Assembly: GCF_001270495.1 (NCBI RefSeq)
Contig: NZ_LGUR01000194.1
Span: forward strand, 1 to 64,000
From: Streptomyces viridochromogenes
Lineage (GTDB): Bacteria; Actinomycetota; Actinomycetes; Streptomycetales; Streptomycetaceae
DNA length: 64,000 bases
Direction: 5' to 3'
Positions within the stretch are counted from its first letter, which is position 1; each line of letters begins with the position of its first letter. Shown here piece after piece: positions 7,061 through 15,524 of this stretch. The notes beneath the pieces are model-generated. The model saw only the letters and a list, made by a program, of their open reading frames with translations. It had not been told where the DNA came from and did no database searches. The position numbers and the translations under genes were made by a program.

Positions 7061-8521
7061 TCAGGCGGGCCGTATCACGCTGTGGATCGCCGACTCCCCG
7101 GCGTAGTGGATGGACTCCTCGCGGATGGCCGCTCCCGGCCCCGGGGCGTGGATCATCATGCCGTTTCCGGAGTAGATGCCGACGTGGCCGACGTGGAAGA
7201 GGACCAGGTCGCCGGGTTCGACGTAGGTGAGCGCTATCCCTTGGCCTGCGGTGGCCTGCTCGGGCGCGGTCCGGGGGAGGGCGATACCGGCGGCCTTCCA
7301 GGCGGCCTGGGTGAGGCCGGGGCCGTCGTAGGCGTCCGGGCCGCTCGTGCCCCAGACGCAGGGCTTGCCGAGCTGGGCGCGGGCGAAGTCCAGGGCCCGC
7401 ACGGCCCGGGTGTCCTGCGGCGCGGTCGCTGTGAGGGCGGTGCCCGTGGCGAGGACCTGGCCCGTCGCGTCCTGACTCGTGGCGAGGAGCTGCCCCGTGT
7501 CGTAGGCATGGCTCGTGCCGTAGGTCTGCTCGGTGGCGTAGGGCCGGGGTGCGGCGAGGGGGTCGGTGAGCGGGTCTGCCGTGGTGGGCCACGCCGACGT
7601 GCCGGGCGGGACCGTGGTGAGGTCGGCCGGTCCCTGGTTCCGCAGCGCCTCCCACCGTGTCTCGGCCGCGGACTGGACCTGGGCCGGCGTGGCACTCCAG
7701 GTGTCGGCGGCGGGCAGGGCCCCGACCGCCGCGAGCGACGTGCTCTGCCGCGCCACGTGCAGGGACAGCAACTCGCGGGCCTGGGACAGCTTCCGCTGGT
7801 TCTGCTCCTTGGACGTCCGCAGCGAGGACCGCTGTTGCGGGTCGGCCGTGGGTTCGGCGGACGGGGCGGGCAGGGCGAGAGCGGTCCGGGAGGTGTCCCG
7901 CGGCGCCTCCGGCGCGGCCGGCAGGGCGGCGAGGGGGCCGGCGGTCAGTTCGGCCGGTGGAGCCGTCGCGGTGGCCGGTCCGGCCGTCAACTCGGCCACA
8001 GGTGCGGCCGGCAGCTCCAGCGCGGCCCGGCCGGTCGCCTCCCGCCCGCGGTCGGTGAGGCCGTCTCCCGTACGCGCGGCCCGCCCTCCCGTGGGGCGGT
8101 CGGGCATCCTGTCGCCCGGCAGCACCGCCGGGACGGTCGGCCCCAGCTTCGAGCGCGCGACATCGAACCACTGCCGGGCGACGCTGTCGAGCGCGGGGCC
8201 GCCGCGCCCGCTGTCGTCGTTCCGGGACGTGGGGGCGGGCCTGCGTCCCGTGTCCGTCGGGCGGTCGGCGCGCTTGCGCGGGCCGGTCGCCGCCGCGCGG
8301 GTGGCGTTGAACGTGCCCGTGTCGGATTCGGCCTGGTCGTAGAGGGAGCTGACCCGTCGGCTGACCTCCTCGCGACTCGGTGTCTCGTCCGCGGCCGAGG
8401 GGGCGGCGTTGGCCGTCTGGGCGAGCAGGGCCACAGAGGTGAGTGCTGCCGACGCGAGTGCGGAATTGCGCATGCCAGGGAGGCTCAGAGCCCCCGGACG
8501 CGCGCTGCGTTCCGGCGCCAT
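7061..8521 (-). CDS. NlpC/P60-fold secreted protein lacking the catalytic Cys
   Basis: A 486-aa exported protein. An N-terminal signal segment (ALASAALTSVALLAQTANA, cleavage near residue 39) precedes a long Ala/Pro/Thr-rich linker and a C-terminal NlpC/P60 domain from about residue 370. Active members cleave D-Glu to diaminopimelate bonds in peptidoglycan and carry D-C-S-G-L. Here the codons read Y-D-G-P-G-L, with Gly400 (7322-7324) in place of the nucleophile. The histidine region HVGHVGIYSGNGMMIHAP is intact. A Cys sits in GKPCVWG, where Tyr is usual. It may be a binding or scaffold protein. The ATG at 8521 has AAGGAG ten bases upstream; the gene is downstream of a c-di-AMP riboswitch. Confidence 0.85.
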   Translation of the reverse strand: MAPERSARPGALSLPGMRNSALASAALTSVALLAQTANAAPSAADETPSREEVSRRVSSLYDQAESDTGTFNATRAAATGPRKRADRPTDTGRRPAPTSRNDDSGRGGPALDSVARQWFDVARSKLGPTVPAVLPGDRMPDRPTGGRAARTGDGLTDRGREATGRAALELPAAPVAELTAGPATATAPPAELTAGPLAALPAAPEAPRDTSRTALALPAPSAEPTADPQQRSSLRTSKEQNQRKLSQARELLSLHVARQSTSLAAVGALPAADTWSATPAQVQSAAETRWEALRNQGPADLTTVPPGTSAWPTTADPLTDPLAAPRPYATEQTYGTSHAYDTGQLLATSQDATGQVLATGTALTATAPQDTRAVRALDFARAQLGKPCVWGTSGPDAYDGPGLTQAAWKAAGIALPRTAPEQATAGQGIALTYVEPGDLVLFHVGHVGIYSGNGMMIHAPGPGAAIREESIHYAGESAIHSVIRPA

Positions 8522-8543
8522 GGGCGACGTACTCCTTCCGTAC

Positions 8544-8730
8544 TCCGCCTACCGGGTTAGCGTGGGGGTCCTCCAGGCCGTTCAGGCACTGGGGGAGGGT
8601 TCGGGCGGTCGGTTCCGGAAGGTGTGCCCTACGGCCCTTGCCCCGCAGGGCGGTTGGGCCGATTCACCCCAGGTTCGGTTGGGTCCCCGGCTCCAGTGGA
8701 CCCTCGCGGGCGCACACCGGACTCGGCGGA
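8544..8730 (-). ncRNA. c-di-AMP (ydaO/yuaA) riboswitch
   Basis: On the minus strand the leader contains the hallmark blocks of this class as found in Streptomyces: GGAGCCGGGGACCCAACC, then GGGGTGAATCGG, GGGCCGTAGGG, CCGAACCC and the closing GCTAACCCGGTAGGCGGA. The last GGCGGA can pair with TCCGCC at 8725-8730 as the P1 helix. It ends about 23 bp before the start codon of the NlpC/P60-fold gene. Leaders of this class sit before cell-wall hydrolase genes in actinomycetes and normally shut expression off when c-di-AMP is high. Confidence 0.88.
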
Positions 8731-8755
8731 GGCCGCGCGTCCCGGCGGGGTTCGC

Positions 8756-8860
8756 CGGAGGTCGTCGTGCGGTCCGAGGCGTAACTTAACCAACTTGTGA
8801 GCCTCGCGTGAAGGTTGACATGTGAAATGTCCGATACGTTTTTGTGACCTTCGACGCTTG
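8756..8860. promoter_or_regulatory. promoter region for the riboswitch transcript
   Basis: An A/T-rich island upstream of the riboswitch. On the minus strand TTCACG and TTAAGT are separated by 17 bp and could be -35 and -10 elements. A plus-strand TTGACA near 8816 points away from any plus-strand gene and is probably fortuitous. Confidence 0.35.
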
Positions 8861-8880
8861 GAGCGGTAGGGCACCCGAAT

Positions 8881-9939
8881 TCACTGCGCGGCGCGCTGGC
8901 TTCGCCACGCTTCGTAGTGATCCAGGACCGTCTGCTCGATCGGGCGGTAGGTGATGCCCAGTTCGCTCACGCTGCGGCTGTTGTCCACCCGGAACCGGAT
9001 GCCGAGGTGTTTGCGGATGTAGTCCTGGGTCAGTCCGAAGGCGGGGCCCAGGACACGTACCGGCCAGTGCGGGAGCGCGGTGCGCGGGAGGCGGAGGTCA
9101 CGGGGATGGCGGGTCCGGATGATGCGGGACATCTCGTGGAAGGACGTCATGGTCCGGTCGGCGAGGATGTAACGGCCCTTCGCGTCCGGGTTCTCCGCCG
9201 CCGCTACATGCGCGTCGGCCACCTCGCGCACGTCCACCGTGGTGAAGCTGAAGTCCGGGGCGCCGTAGAAGAAGTAGCCCTTGAACAGCTCCTCCAGGAG
9301 GAAGAGGCTGCCCGACTCCGAGGCGGGCGTGAGGGAGGGGCCCAGGATCAGGCCGGGGTTGACCGCGACCATCCGCCAGCGGCCCTGGGCGGCCTCCGCG
9401 TCCCAGGCCGCGCGCTCCGCGACCGTCTTGGCGTAGTGGTAGGGGTTGTTCTCGACCGTGCTGGTGGTGTTGAAGTACCGCTCCGACAGCACCCCGTCGT
9501 CCATGGCCAGTACGTCCGCGTAGTCGCCGAAGATCGCGCCCACGGTGGAGGTGAGGACCAGCCGCTCGACCGTGGGCGTCCTCTCGATGGCCGCCAGCAC
9601 GTTGCGCGTGCCGAGCAGAGCCGGGTCGACCATGTCCCGCCGGCCGTCCTTGATCTTCTCCGGCATGCGGAACGGCGACGCCACATGGAACACCACCCGG
9701 CAGCCGGTCATCGCCTCGTCGAAGGAGCCCTCCCTCAGCAAGTCGGCTTCGAACAACGAGAGTTGGCCGGGGTGCGCCTCCTGCATCTCGCGCAGCGGCC
9801 GTACCTTCGCCGCGTCGGCCGTGCCGCGCACGGTGGCGTGCACCCGGTACCCGCGCTCCAGAAGCCGCTTGACCAGGTGACTTCCGACGAAACCGCTGCC
9901 GCCGGTCACCAACGCCCTTGCTGAGCCGCCCTCACCCAC
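8881..9939 (-). CDS. extended SDR, NAD(P)-dependent epimerase/reductase
   Basis: A 352-aa oxidoreductase of the extended short-chain dehydrogenase class, resembling dihydroflavonol-4-reductase-like enzymes. The Rossmann motif TGGSGFVG is at residues 12-19 and the catalytic YxxxK at Y167-K171 (YHYAK), with Ser131/Thr132 in the LTSTVG strand. A further feature is VFHVASPF near residue 83. The GTG or ATG-proximal N-terminus leaves the dinucleotide motif at the usual position. It is separated from the glucarate operon by about 100 bp holding a terminator, so it is a separate unit. The substrate cannot be specified from sequence. Confidence 0.85.
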   Translation of the reverse strand: MGEGGSARALVTGGSGFVGSHLVKRLLERGYRVHATVRGTADAAKVRPLREMQEAHPGQLSLFEADLLREGSFDEAMTGCRVVFHVASPFRMPEKIKDGRRDMVDPALLGTRNVLAAIERTPTVERLVLTSTVGAIFGDYADVLAMDDGVLSERYFNTTSTVENNPYHYAKTVAERAAWDAEAAQGRWRMVAVNPGLILGPSLTPASESGSLFLLEELFKGYFFYGAPDFSFTTVDVREVADAHVAAAENPDAKGRYILADRTMTSFHEMSRIIRTRHPRDLRLPRTALPHWPVRVLGPAFGLTQDYIRKHLGIRFRVDNSRSVSELGITYRPIEQTVLDHYEAWRSQRAAQ

Positions 9940-10008
9940 GCCCTCACCCCTCCTGTCGTGTGGTCGCGGGTCACCCTATGGGGCCGCGGCCGTCGAGGCG
10001 GGCCACGA

Positions 10009-10048
10009 GGTGACTCGGACCGCGCCCGCCGCCGCGGCCCGAGTCACC
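10009..10048 (-). terminator. terminator of the glucarate operon
   Basis: A perfect 10-bp stem (GGTGACTCGG at 10009-10018, complement at 10039-10048) with a 20-nt loop. One arm contains the stop codon of gudD, so the hairpin forms right at the end of the operon transcript. Confidence 0.6.
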
Positions 10049-11303
10049 AGCGCGGCAACCGCAGTTCGTACTCCGGCTGGATCCGCCGCATGTAGCCGGT
10101 GTCGTCCCGGCTGCGCACCCCGGAGTCCACATACAGCCGGTGGAGCCGGTCGAGGGCGTCGTGGTCGAGTTCGACGCCGAGGCCCGGGCCCGAGGGCACC
10201 TCCACCGCCCCGTCGCGCAGCTCCAGGGGACCGGGGACGATCACGTCGTCGGCCGAGTTCCACGGGTAGTGCGTGTCGCAGGAGTGGTCGAGGTTGGGGA
10301 TGGCCGCCGCGACATGGGTCATGGCGGCGAGGCTGATGCCCAGGTGCGAGTTGGAGTGCATCGACAGGGCGAGGCCGAACGCCTCGCAGACCGCGGCCAG
10401 TTCACGGGTGCGGCGCAGTCCGCCCCAGTAGTGGTGGTCGGTGAGGAGCACCTGGATCGCGTTCTGCTCGATCGCCGGGCGCAGGTGCTCCCAGGCGATC
10501 ACGCACATGTTGGTGGCGAGGGGGAGCGGCGAGTCCTCCGCCACCTCCGCCATGCCGGGGATGGTCGCCGTGGGATCCTCCAGGTACTCCAGTACGCCGT
10601 CCAGCTCGCGGGCGACGTACTGTGAAGTCTCCACCGTCCAGGCGGTGTTGGGGTCCAGGCGCAGCGGCCGGCCGGGGAAGGCGTCCGCCAGTGCCTTGAT
10701 CGCGGCGATCTCCTCGTCGGGCGGGAAGACGCCACCCTTGAGCTTGAACGACTCGAACCCGTACCGCTGCTGCATCAGCCGTGCCTGCTCGACGATCCCG
10801 GCCGGGTCCAGCGCCTCGCCCCAGTCGTCGCCGACCGCCACGCGGCCGTCCAGGGCCGGGTGTTCGGCCCACTTGTAGAACAGATACGCCGCGAAGGGCA
10901 CGGAGTCGCGGACCTTCCCGCCGAGCAGGTCGCTGACCGGGCGGTCCAGCAGCTTGCCCTGCGCGTCGAGGCAGGCGACCTCCACCGCCGAGGTGGTCCA
11001 GCCGCGCTCGTGCGAGCTGGGCACGGTGGGCAGCAGCGCGGCGTCGATCGCGGCCGTGACGGCCGTCGTGTCGAAGACGTCCATGCCGACGACCACTTGC
11101 GCCGCCGCGTGCAGTCGCTCCAGGCGGGCGACGCCGCCCGGGGACTCGCCGAGGCCCACCGTGCCGTCCTCCAGGACGAGTTGGAGGATGACGCGCAGGG
11201 CGAGCGGCTCGTGGACGCCGTTGGAGTTGAGCAGGGGCGGGTCGCGGAAGGCGATCGGGGTGACGATCAGCTCGCGGATGCGGGTGCCGATGGTGGTGCT
11301 CAT
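10044..11303 (-). CDS. gudD: D-glucarate dehydratase-type enolase superfamily enzyme
   Basis: Cytoplasmic, 419 aa. It dehydrates D-glucarate (and often L-idarate) to 5-dehydro-4-deoxy-D-glucarate. Residues of the mandelate-racemase/glucarate-dehydratase fold are visible: K187-L-K189 base, metal ligands D217, E242 and N265 (RLDPN, YLEDPT, ATNM), and D289 with H316 (SMHSNSH) forming the second-side dyad. Its ATG overlaps the TGA of the upstream dehydratase gene by 4 bp, so the two are translationally coupled. The pairing with a 5-dehydro-4-deoxyglucarate dehydratase gene makes the pathway assignment strong. Galactarate is an alternative substrate. Confidence 0.92.
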   Translation of the reverse strand: MSTTIGTRIRELIVTPIAFRDPPLLNSNGVHEPLALRVILQLVLEDGTVGLGESPGGVARLERLHAAAQVVVGMDVFDTTAVTAAIDAALLPTVPSSHERGWTTSAVEVACLDAQGKLLDRPVSDLLGGKVRDSVPFAAYLFYKWAEHPALDGRVAVGDDWGEALDPAGIVEQARLMQQRYGFESFKLKGGVFPPDEEIAAIKALADAFPGRPLRLDPNTAWTVETSQYVARELDGVLEYLEDPTATIPGMAEVAEDSPLPLATNMCVIAWEHLRPAIEQNAIQVLLTDHHYWGGLRRTRELAAVCEAFGLALSMHSNSHLGISLAAMTHVAAAIPNLDHSCDTHYPWNSADDVIVPGPLELRDGAVEVPSGPGLGVELDHDALDRLHRLYVDSGVRSRDDTGYMRRIQPEYELRLPRW

Positions 11304-12208
11304 GCGCGGACCGCCTCCAGACCGTGGTCGATCAGTTTCGCGAGCCGGGCGACATGCTCCGGCGTGGGGTCGACCAGCGGGGCGCGTACCCCGCCGACGT
11401 CCAGGCCGCGGAGGGCCACACCGGCCTTGACCAGGGCCACTGCATAGCCCGGGACCTCGTCGCGGAGCTCCACGAGGGGGCCGTAGAACTCGTCCAGGAG
11501 GGTCGTCACCAGCTCCCGGTCGTCGCGCGCCAGCGCCTGGTGGAAGGCCAGCGCGATCTCCGGGGCGAAGGCGAACACGGCCGAGGAGTACAGGTCGACG
11601 CCGATGCCCTGGTAGGCGGGCGCGGTCATCTCGGCGGTGGGCAGGCCGTTGAAGAACTGGAAGTCCGCGTCGCCGGGCACGGCGCGTACGGCCCGGACGA
11701 CGCGGTGCATCCGCTCGATGTCGCCGAGGCCGTCCTTGAGGCCGACGACCTTCGGCAGGGCGGCGATCTCGGCCGCCGTGCTCTCGGTGAGACGGGCGTT
11801 GCCGCGCTGGTAGAAGATCACCGGCAGGTCGGTCGCGGCGGTGACCTCCTCGACGTACCGCACCAGGCCCCGCTGCGGTGCCGTCACCAGGTAGGGCGGC
11901 AGCAGCAGGATGCCGTCGGCGCCGGCGCGTGCGACGCGGGCGGCCTGGTCGCGGGCCACCGGGGGCGGGCCACCCGCCGCGGCCAGGACGGGCACGCGGC
12001 CGGCGGTCGTCTCGACGGCGATCCGCGTGGCGCGCTCGATCTCGTCGGGCGTCAGGGCGTGGAACTCGCCGGTGCCGCAGGCGACGAACACGCCGCCCGC
12101 GCCCGCCGCGACGCCCGCCTCGATGTGCTGAGCCAGCCGTTCCTCGTCCAGCGAGCCGTCCGCGCCGAACGGCGTGACCGGGAAGAACAGCACTCCTTGG
12201 AACTTCAT
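11300..12208 (-). CDS. kdgD: 5-dehydro-4-deoxyglucarate dehydratase
   Basis: A DHDPS-family class I aldolase-fold enzyme, 302 aa, converting 5-dehydro-4-deoxy-D-glucarate to 2,5-dioxopentanoate, water and CO2. The Schiff-base lysine is K158 in VVGLKDG. The partner tyrosine is Y133 in VIFYQRGN, and GTGEFHALT corresponds to the family GTGE motif. The start at 12208 is the ATG giving MKFQGVLFFPVTPF, the conserved beginning of this family, with GAGAGAG just upstream. The open frame extends farther upstream but into the permease gene. It lies second-to-last in the operon and feeds from gudD. Confidence 0.92.
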   Translation of the reverse strand: MKFQGVLFFPVTPFGADGSLDEERLAQHIEAGVAAGAGGVFVACGTGEFHALTPDEIERATRIAVETTAGRVPVLAAAGGPPPVARDQAARVARAGADGILLLPPYLVTAPQRGLVRYVEEVTAATDLPVIFYQRGNARLTESTAAEIAALPKVVGLKDGLGDIERMHRVVRAVRAVPGDADFQFFNGLPTAEMTAPAYQGIGVDLYSSAVFAFAPEIALAFHQALARDDRELVTTLLDEFYGPLVELRDEVPGYAVALVKAGVALRGLDVGGVRAPLVDPTPEHVARLAKLIDHGLEAVRA

Positions 12209-12234
12209 GTCTCTCTCAAACGTGGGGGTAGAGG

Positions 12235-13179
12235 TCAGCCCTTGGTGGCACCGGCGGCGATGCCGGTGACCAGCGAGCGCTGGAGGAGCAGATAGACGAT
12301 CAGGCTGGGGATCAGGGCGATGACCGCACCGGCCAGCACCACCCCGGAGCCGACCTCGGGGTCGGTGCGCAGGATGGACAGGGCGACGGTGACCGTGTAG
12401 TCGGTGGGGTCCTTGGCGGCGATCAGGGGCAGCAGATACTGGTCCCAGATCATGATGAAGCCGAGCACGCCGGCCACTCCGAGCGCGGGCTTGCACAGCG
12501 GCAGGACGACCTGCCAGAGCATCCTGAGCTCGCCCACGCCGTCCAGGCGGGCGGCCTCCTCGATCTCGGCGGGGATGTCCCGCATGAACTCGGTCAGCAT
12601 CATCACCGAGAAGCCCCAGGCGCCCAGCGGCAGGATGACGCCCCAGACGGTTCCCTTGAGGTCCAGGTGGACCACGGGCACGTCACCGAGGACCAGCGAC
12701 AGCGGGATCGCGATGACCTCCTCGGGGAGCATCAGCGTCATCATGAACAGCATCATGATCAGCGCCTGCCCGCGGAACCGGTGCCGGGCCAACGCGTACG
12801 CGGCGAGCGTGCACACCACGAGCTGGAGCAGCAGCCCGCCGCCCGCTATGACGAGCGAGTTGCCGAGGTAGTCCCAGATGCCGCGCTCGCCCGCCACCCT
12901 GAAGTTCAGCAGCGTGCTGTCGTGCGGCAGGAACGACAGCGAGGAGCCGCTGGGGTTGGTGGTGAAGGCGCCCGAGAAGATCGTCAGGAACGGCGCCGCG
13001 AAGATGCCGAGGGCGATCAGACAGAGCAGGATGCGCAGGGCCCAGGCGAGGGAGGGCTTGTCGTTCCAGCCGAGAGCGGTGTCGAAGCGGGCCGGGGTGG
13101 CCCGCTGTGCCTTGGCGCTCCGTCCGGCCGGGGTGCCGGGGGCCGCCGGCCGGACCGGGTCGATGACGGGGGCGCTCAT
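12235..13179 (-). CDS. carbohydrate ABC transporter permease (MalG-like)
   Basis: An inner-membrane subunit, 314 aa, with six predicted membrane helices. It carries the EAA loop EIEEAARLDGVGELRMLWQV that docks on the ATPase, characteristic of CUT1-family MalG-type permeases. The ATG at 13179 overlaps the end of the partner permease by 4 bp. The N-terminal ~40 residues are a polar Pro/Ala-rich extension. With the second permease and binding protein it forms an importer for an acid sugar, presumably glucarate or galactarate, judging from the two catabolic genes that follow. Confidence 0.9.
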   Translation of the reverse strand: MSAPVIDPVRPAAPGTPAGRSAKAQRATPARFDTALGWNDKPSLAWALRILLCLIALGIFAAPFLTIFSGAFTTNPSGSSLSFLPHDSTLLNFRVAGERGIWDYLGNSLVIAGGGLLLQLVVCTLAAYALARHRFRGQALIMMLFMMTLMLPEEVIAIPLSLVLGDVPVVHLDLKGTVWGVILPLGAWGFSVMMLTEFMRDIPAEIEEAARLDGVGELRMLWQVVLPLCKPALGVAGVLGFIMIWDQYLLPLIAAKDPTDYTVTVALSILRTDPEVGSGVVLAGAVIALIPSLIVYLLLQRSLVTGIAAGATKG

Positions 13180-14111
13180 CGCGCTTCTCCCCTCTTGCGG
13201 AGGTAGTTGATCGTGACGGTGAGCAGCAGCGTCACGCCGAGCAGGACGACCGAGGCCGCGGAGGCGCCGCCGATGTCGTTGCGGGTGAAGCCCAGGGTGT
13301 AGGCGCGGGTCATCCAGACGTCGGTGGACCCGGCCGGGCCGCCCCCGGTGAGGACGTAGACCTCCGTGAACACGCGCAGGCCGCGGATCGTGGCGAGCGT
13401 GAGCACGATCATGAGCGCCGGACGGATCGCGGGGAGCGTGATGTGACGCAGCCGCTGCCACAGCGAGACGCCGTCCATCGCCGCCGCCTCGTACAGCGAG
13501 CGGTCCACGCCCGCGAGACCGGCGAGGAGGATCACCATGTTGTACGGCGCCCAGATCCAGATGCCCATCGCCATCGTCGAGTACAGCGCGATGTTCGGGT
13601 TGTCGAGGAACTGGACCGGTCCGAGCCCGAGGAGGTGCAGGCCGCTGTTGAGGAGGCCGTCGGAGGTCGGGTAGTACATCAGCCGCCACAGCTCGCCGAC
13701 GACCGCGGTGGCCGTGACGGCGGGCAGGAAGACGGCGGTGCGCAGGATCTTCAGCGAGCGGGCCTGGCCCTCCAGCAGCAGGGCGAGGACGAACCCGAGC
13801 AGGATCGCGCCGACCGACTGGCCGATGCCCAGGATCAGGGTGTGCCCGATGGCGTCCTGGAAGCGGTTGTCGGACAGGACCCTCGTGTAGTTGTCGAGGC
13901 CGATCCACCGGTCGCCGAGGAAGGGCCGTACGTCGAAGAAGCTGAGCCAGATGCCCTTGGCCATCGGCCAGAACTTGAAGACGAGGGCGAGCAGCAGCCC
14001 CGGAGCCAGGAAGAGCCAGGGGACTACGGCCTTCTTGTTGAACGCCTTCTTGTGCGAGCCCCTCTTGTCGAGGCCTCTGCGCGCCGCGGGGGCGGGGACG
14101 GTAGCGGTCAT
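13176..14111 (-). CDS. carbohydrate ABC transporter permease (MalF-like)
   Basis: A 311-aa polytopic membrane protein of the CUT1 family. The first helix is PWLFLAPGLLLALVFKFW, and the EAA loop is YEAAAMDGVSLWQRLRHITL. Its ATG overlaps the stop of the binding-protein gene by 4 bp (ATGA) and its end overlaps the MalG-like gene. No ATPase gene is present in the operon. In Streptomyces the shared ATPase MsiK, encoded elsewhere, usually energises such CUT1 systems. Confidence 0.9.
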   Translation of the reverse strand: MTATVPAPAARRGLDKRGSHKKAFNKKAVVPWLFLAPGLLLALVFKFWPMAKGIWLSFFDVRPFLGDRWIGLDNYTRVLSDNRFQDAIGHTLILGIGQSVGAILLGFVLALLLEGQARSLKILRTAVFLPAVTATAVVGELWRLMYYPTSDGLLNSGLHLLGLGPVQFLDNPNIALYSTMAMGIWIWAPYNMVILLAGLAGVDRSLYEAAAMDGVSLWQRLRHITLPAIRPALMIVLTLATIRGLRVFTEVYVLTGGGPAGSTDVWMTRAYTLGFTRNDIGGASAASVVLLGVTLLLTVTINYLRKRGEAR

Positions 14112-15442
14112 TTCAGCAGGTCCTGGTCCTTGAGGTCACCGGCGAGGGTCTCGTTGAGCTCCTTGAGCTGTGAGCGGACGTCACCGCCGCAGTACGTGAA
14201 GATCGAGTTCAGCGCGTCGGCGGTGTCCTGCTTGATCGGGGCGAAGTCCGGCGCGTTCGGAAACTGCTGGGAGGCCTGCTCGTAGGCCTTCTGTACGACA
14301 CTCCAGCGGGCGTCGCCGCGGACCTTGGCCGCGTCCAGCGTGGAGTTCACGGGGATGCGGACGACGGGCTGGTGGCCGTCGGCGCTGGTCATGGCGATCT
14401 TCTGGCCCTCGGGCGAGACCAGGAACGCGGCCAGCGCCAGCTCCTGCCTGTCCTTGCCGGTCTTGGCGCCGAGGTAGACGTTCTCGCCGTCGGCCAGCAC
14501 ATCGCCGCCGGCCGGGCCCGCGGGGGCGGGGACGACCTCGTACTTGTCCTTGCCGAGCGTGCCGTCGAAGGTGGTGATGTTGTACGGGCCGGTCATGTAC
14601 ATCCCGGCGTTGCCGTCCTGGAAGTTCGTGGCCGTCGACGTCACGGCGGTGAGCGCGCCGGGCTGGACGACACCGTTGTCACCGCAGAAGAGGTTGTCCT
14701 TCATCCAGGTCACGGCGTTCACGGCGGCCGCCGAGTCCATGGCCGGGGTGTACGTGCCCTTGCCGTCCGGTTTGATGATCTCGGCGCCGCCCTGCCACAG
14801 GAAACTCGCGCCCCACCAGGCGGCGTAGCCGTTCTGGGCGCTGCCCGGCGCGACGATGCCGTAGGTGTCGGCCTTGCCGTCGCCGTCCGGGTCCCGGGTG
14901 GCGAACGCCTTGGCGACGGAGAGCATCTCCTGCCAGGTCCGGGGCGCCTTCAGCCCGAGCTTCTTCAGCCAGTCCGTGCGGATCATCAGGGTCTGGGCCT
15001 GGCGCGAGTACGGGATGCCGTAATGCTTCCCGTCGACGCCCACCGTGGAGGACCAGGACTTCCCGGTGATCTGGTCGCCGCCCTCGATCGAGGCGGGGTC
15101 GATCGGCTTGAGCAGGCCCTGGCTCTGGTAGCTGCCCATCAGCGCCGTGTCGTTGATCATGACGTCCGGCAGATCCTTGGTGGACGCCCGGCTCTGGAGC
15201 TGCTGGTCGAAGTTGATGACCGGCTGGTAGTCGATCTTGATGCCGGTCTTCTTGGTGAAGGCGGCGAAGACCCGGTCGTAGGTGGCGGCGGAGTCCGGAT
15301 TGCTCCGGGTCCACACCTCCAGAGTGTTCGGGTCGTCGCTGCCCGCGCTGCTGGACCCGGAGCCGCACGCGGCCGCTCCGAACGCGAGCGCCGCGGCGAC
15401 GAGCAGGGCGGCCGGGCGGCGGCGTTGTCGGTGATCCCGCAT
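14108..15442 (-). CDS. ABC transporter extracellular solute-binding lipoprotein
   Basis: The sugar-acid receptor of the importer, 444 aa, SBP_bac_1 fold. A lipoprotein signal ends at Cys26 (AFGAAACGSGSS). The start at 15442 is preferred because GGAG lies eight bases upstream and the signal peptide then has normal length; an in-frame start 16 codons earlier is unlikely. It is the first gene of the operon and preceded by two inverted repeats that could be operators. Sequence resembles family 1 receptors for oligosaccharides or polyols; the glucarate assignment is from neighbours only. Confidence 0.9.
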   Translation of the reverse strand: MRDHRQRRRPAALLVAAALAFGAAACGSGSSSAGSDDPNTLEVWTRSNPDSAATYDRVFAAFTKKTGIKIDYQPVINFDQQLQSRASTKDLPDVMINDTALMGSYQSQGLLKPIDPASIEGGDQITGKSWSSTVGVDGKHYGIPYSRQAQTLMIRTDWLKKLGLKAPRTWQEMLSVAKAFATRDPDGDGKADTYGIVAPGSAQNGYAAWWGASFLWQGGAEIIKPDGKGTYTPAMDSAAAVNAVTWMKDNLFCGDNGVVQPGALTAVTSTATNFQDGNAGMYMTGPYNITTFDGTLGKDKYEVVPAPAGPAGGDVLADGENVYLGAKTGKDRQELALAAFLVSPEGQKIAMTSADGHQPVVRIPVNSTLDAAKVRGDARWSVVQKAYEQASQQFPNAPDFAPIKQDTADALNSIFTYCGGDVRSQLKELNETLAGDLKDQDLLK

Positions 15443-15465
15443 GGATACACTCCGTTGGATCTGGA

Positions 15466-15481
15466 GTTCATATGCATGAAC
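15466..15481. promoter_or_regulatory. palindrome just upstream of the glucarate-operon receptor gene
   Basis: GTTCAT-ATGC-ATGAAC, a perfect 6-bp inverted repeat with a 4-bp spacer, 24 bp before the start codon. Its position would block transcription or early elongation. The size suits a GntR- or LacI-type regulator, but none is encoded in the operon. Confidence 0.45.
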
Positions 15482-15496
15482 TGACTTCACGCATCT

Positions 15497-15524
15497 AAAT
15501 GATCGGCCAAGCTACGAATCATTT
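15497..15524. promoter_or_regulatory. second inverted repeat in the same leader
   Basis: AAATGAT and ATCATTT arms separated by 14 bp in an A/T-rich island, a probable promoter region of the glucarate operon. Confidence 0.35.

Noticed and set aside
8816..8845. Plus-strand promoter with TTGACA
   Set aside because: The next gene on that side is on the minus strand, so such a promoter would have no gene to serve.
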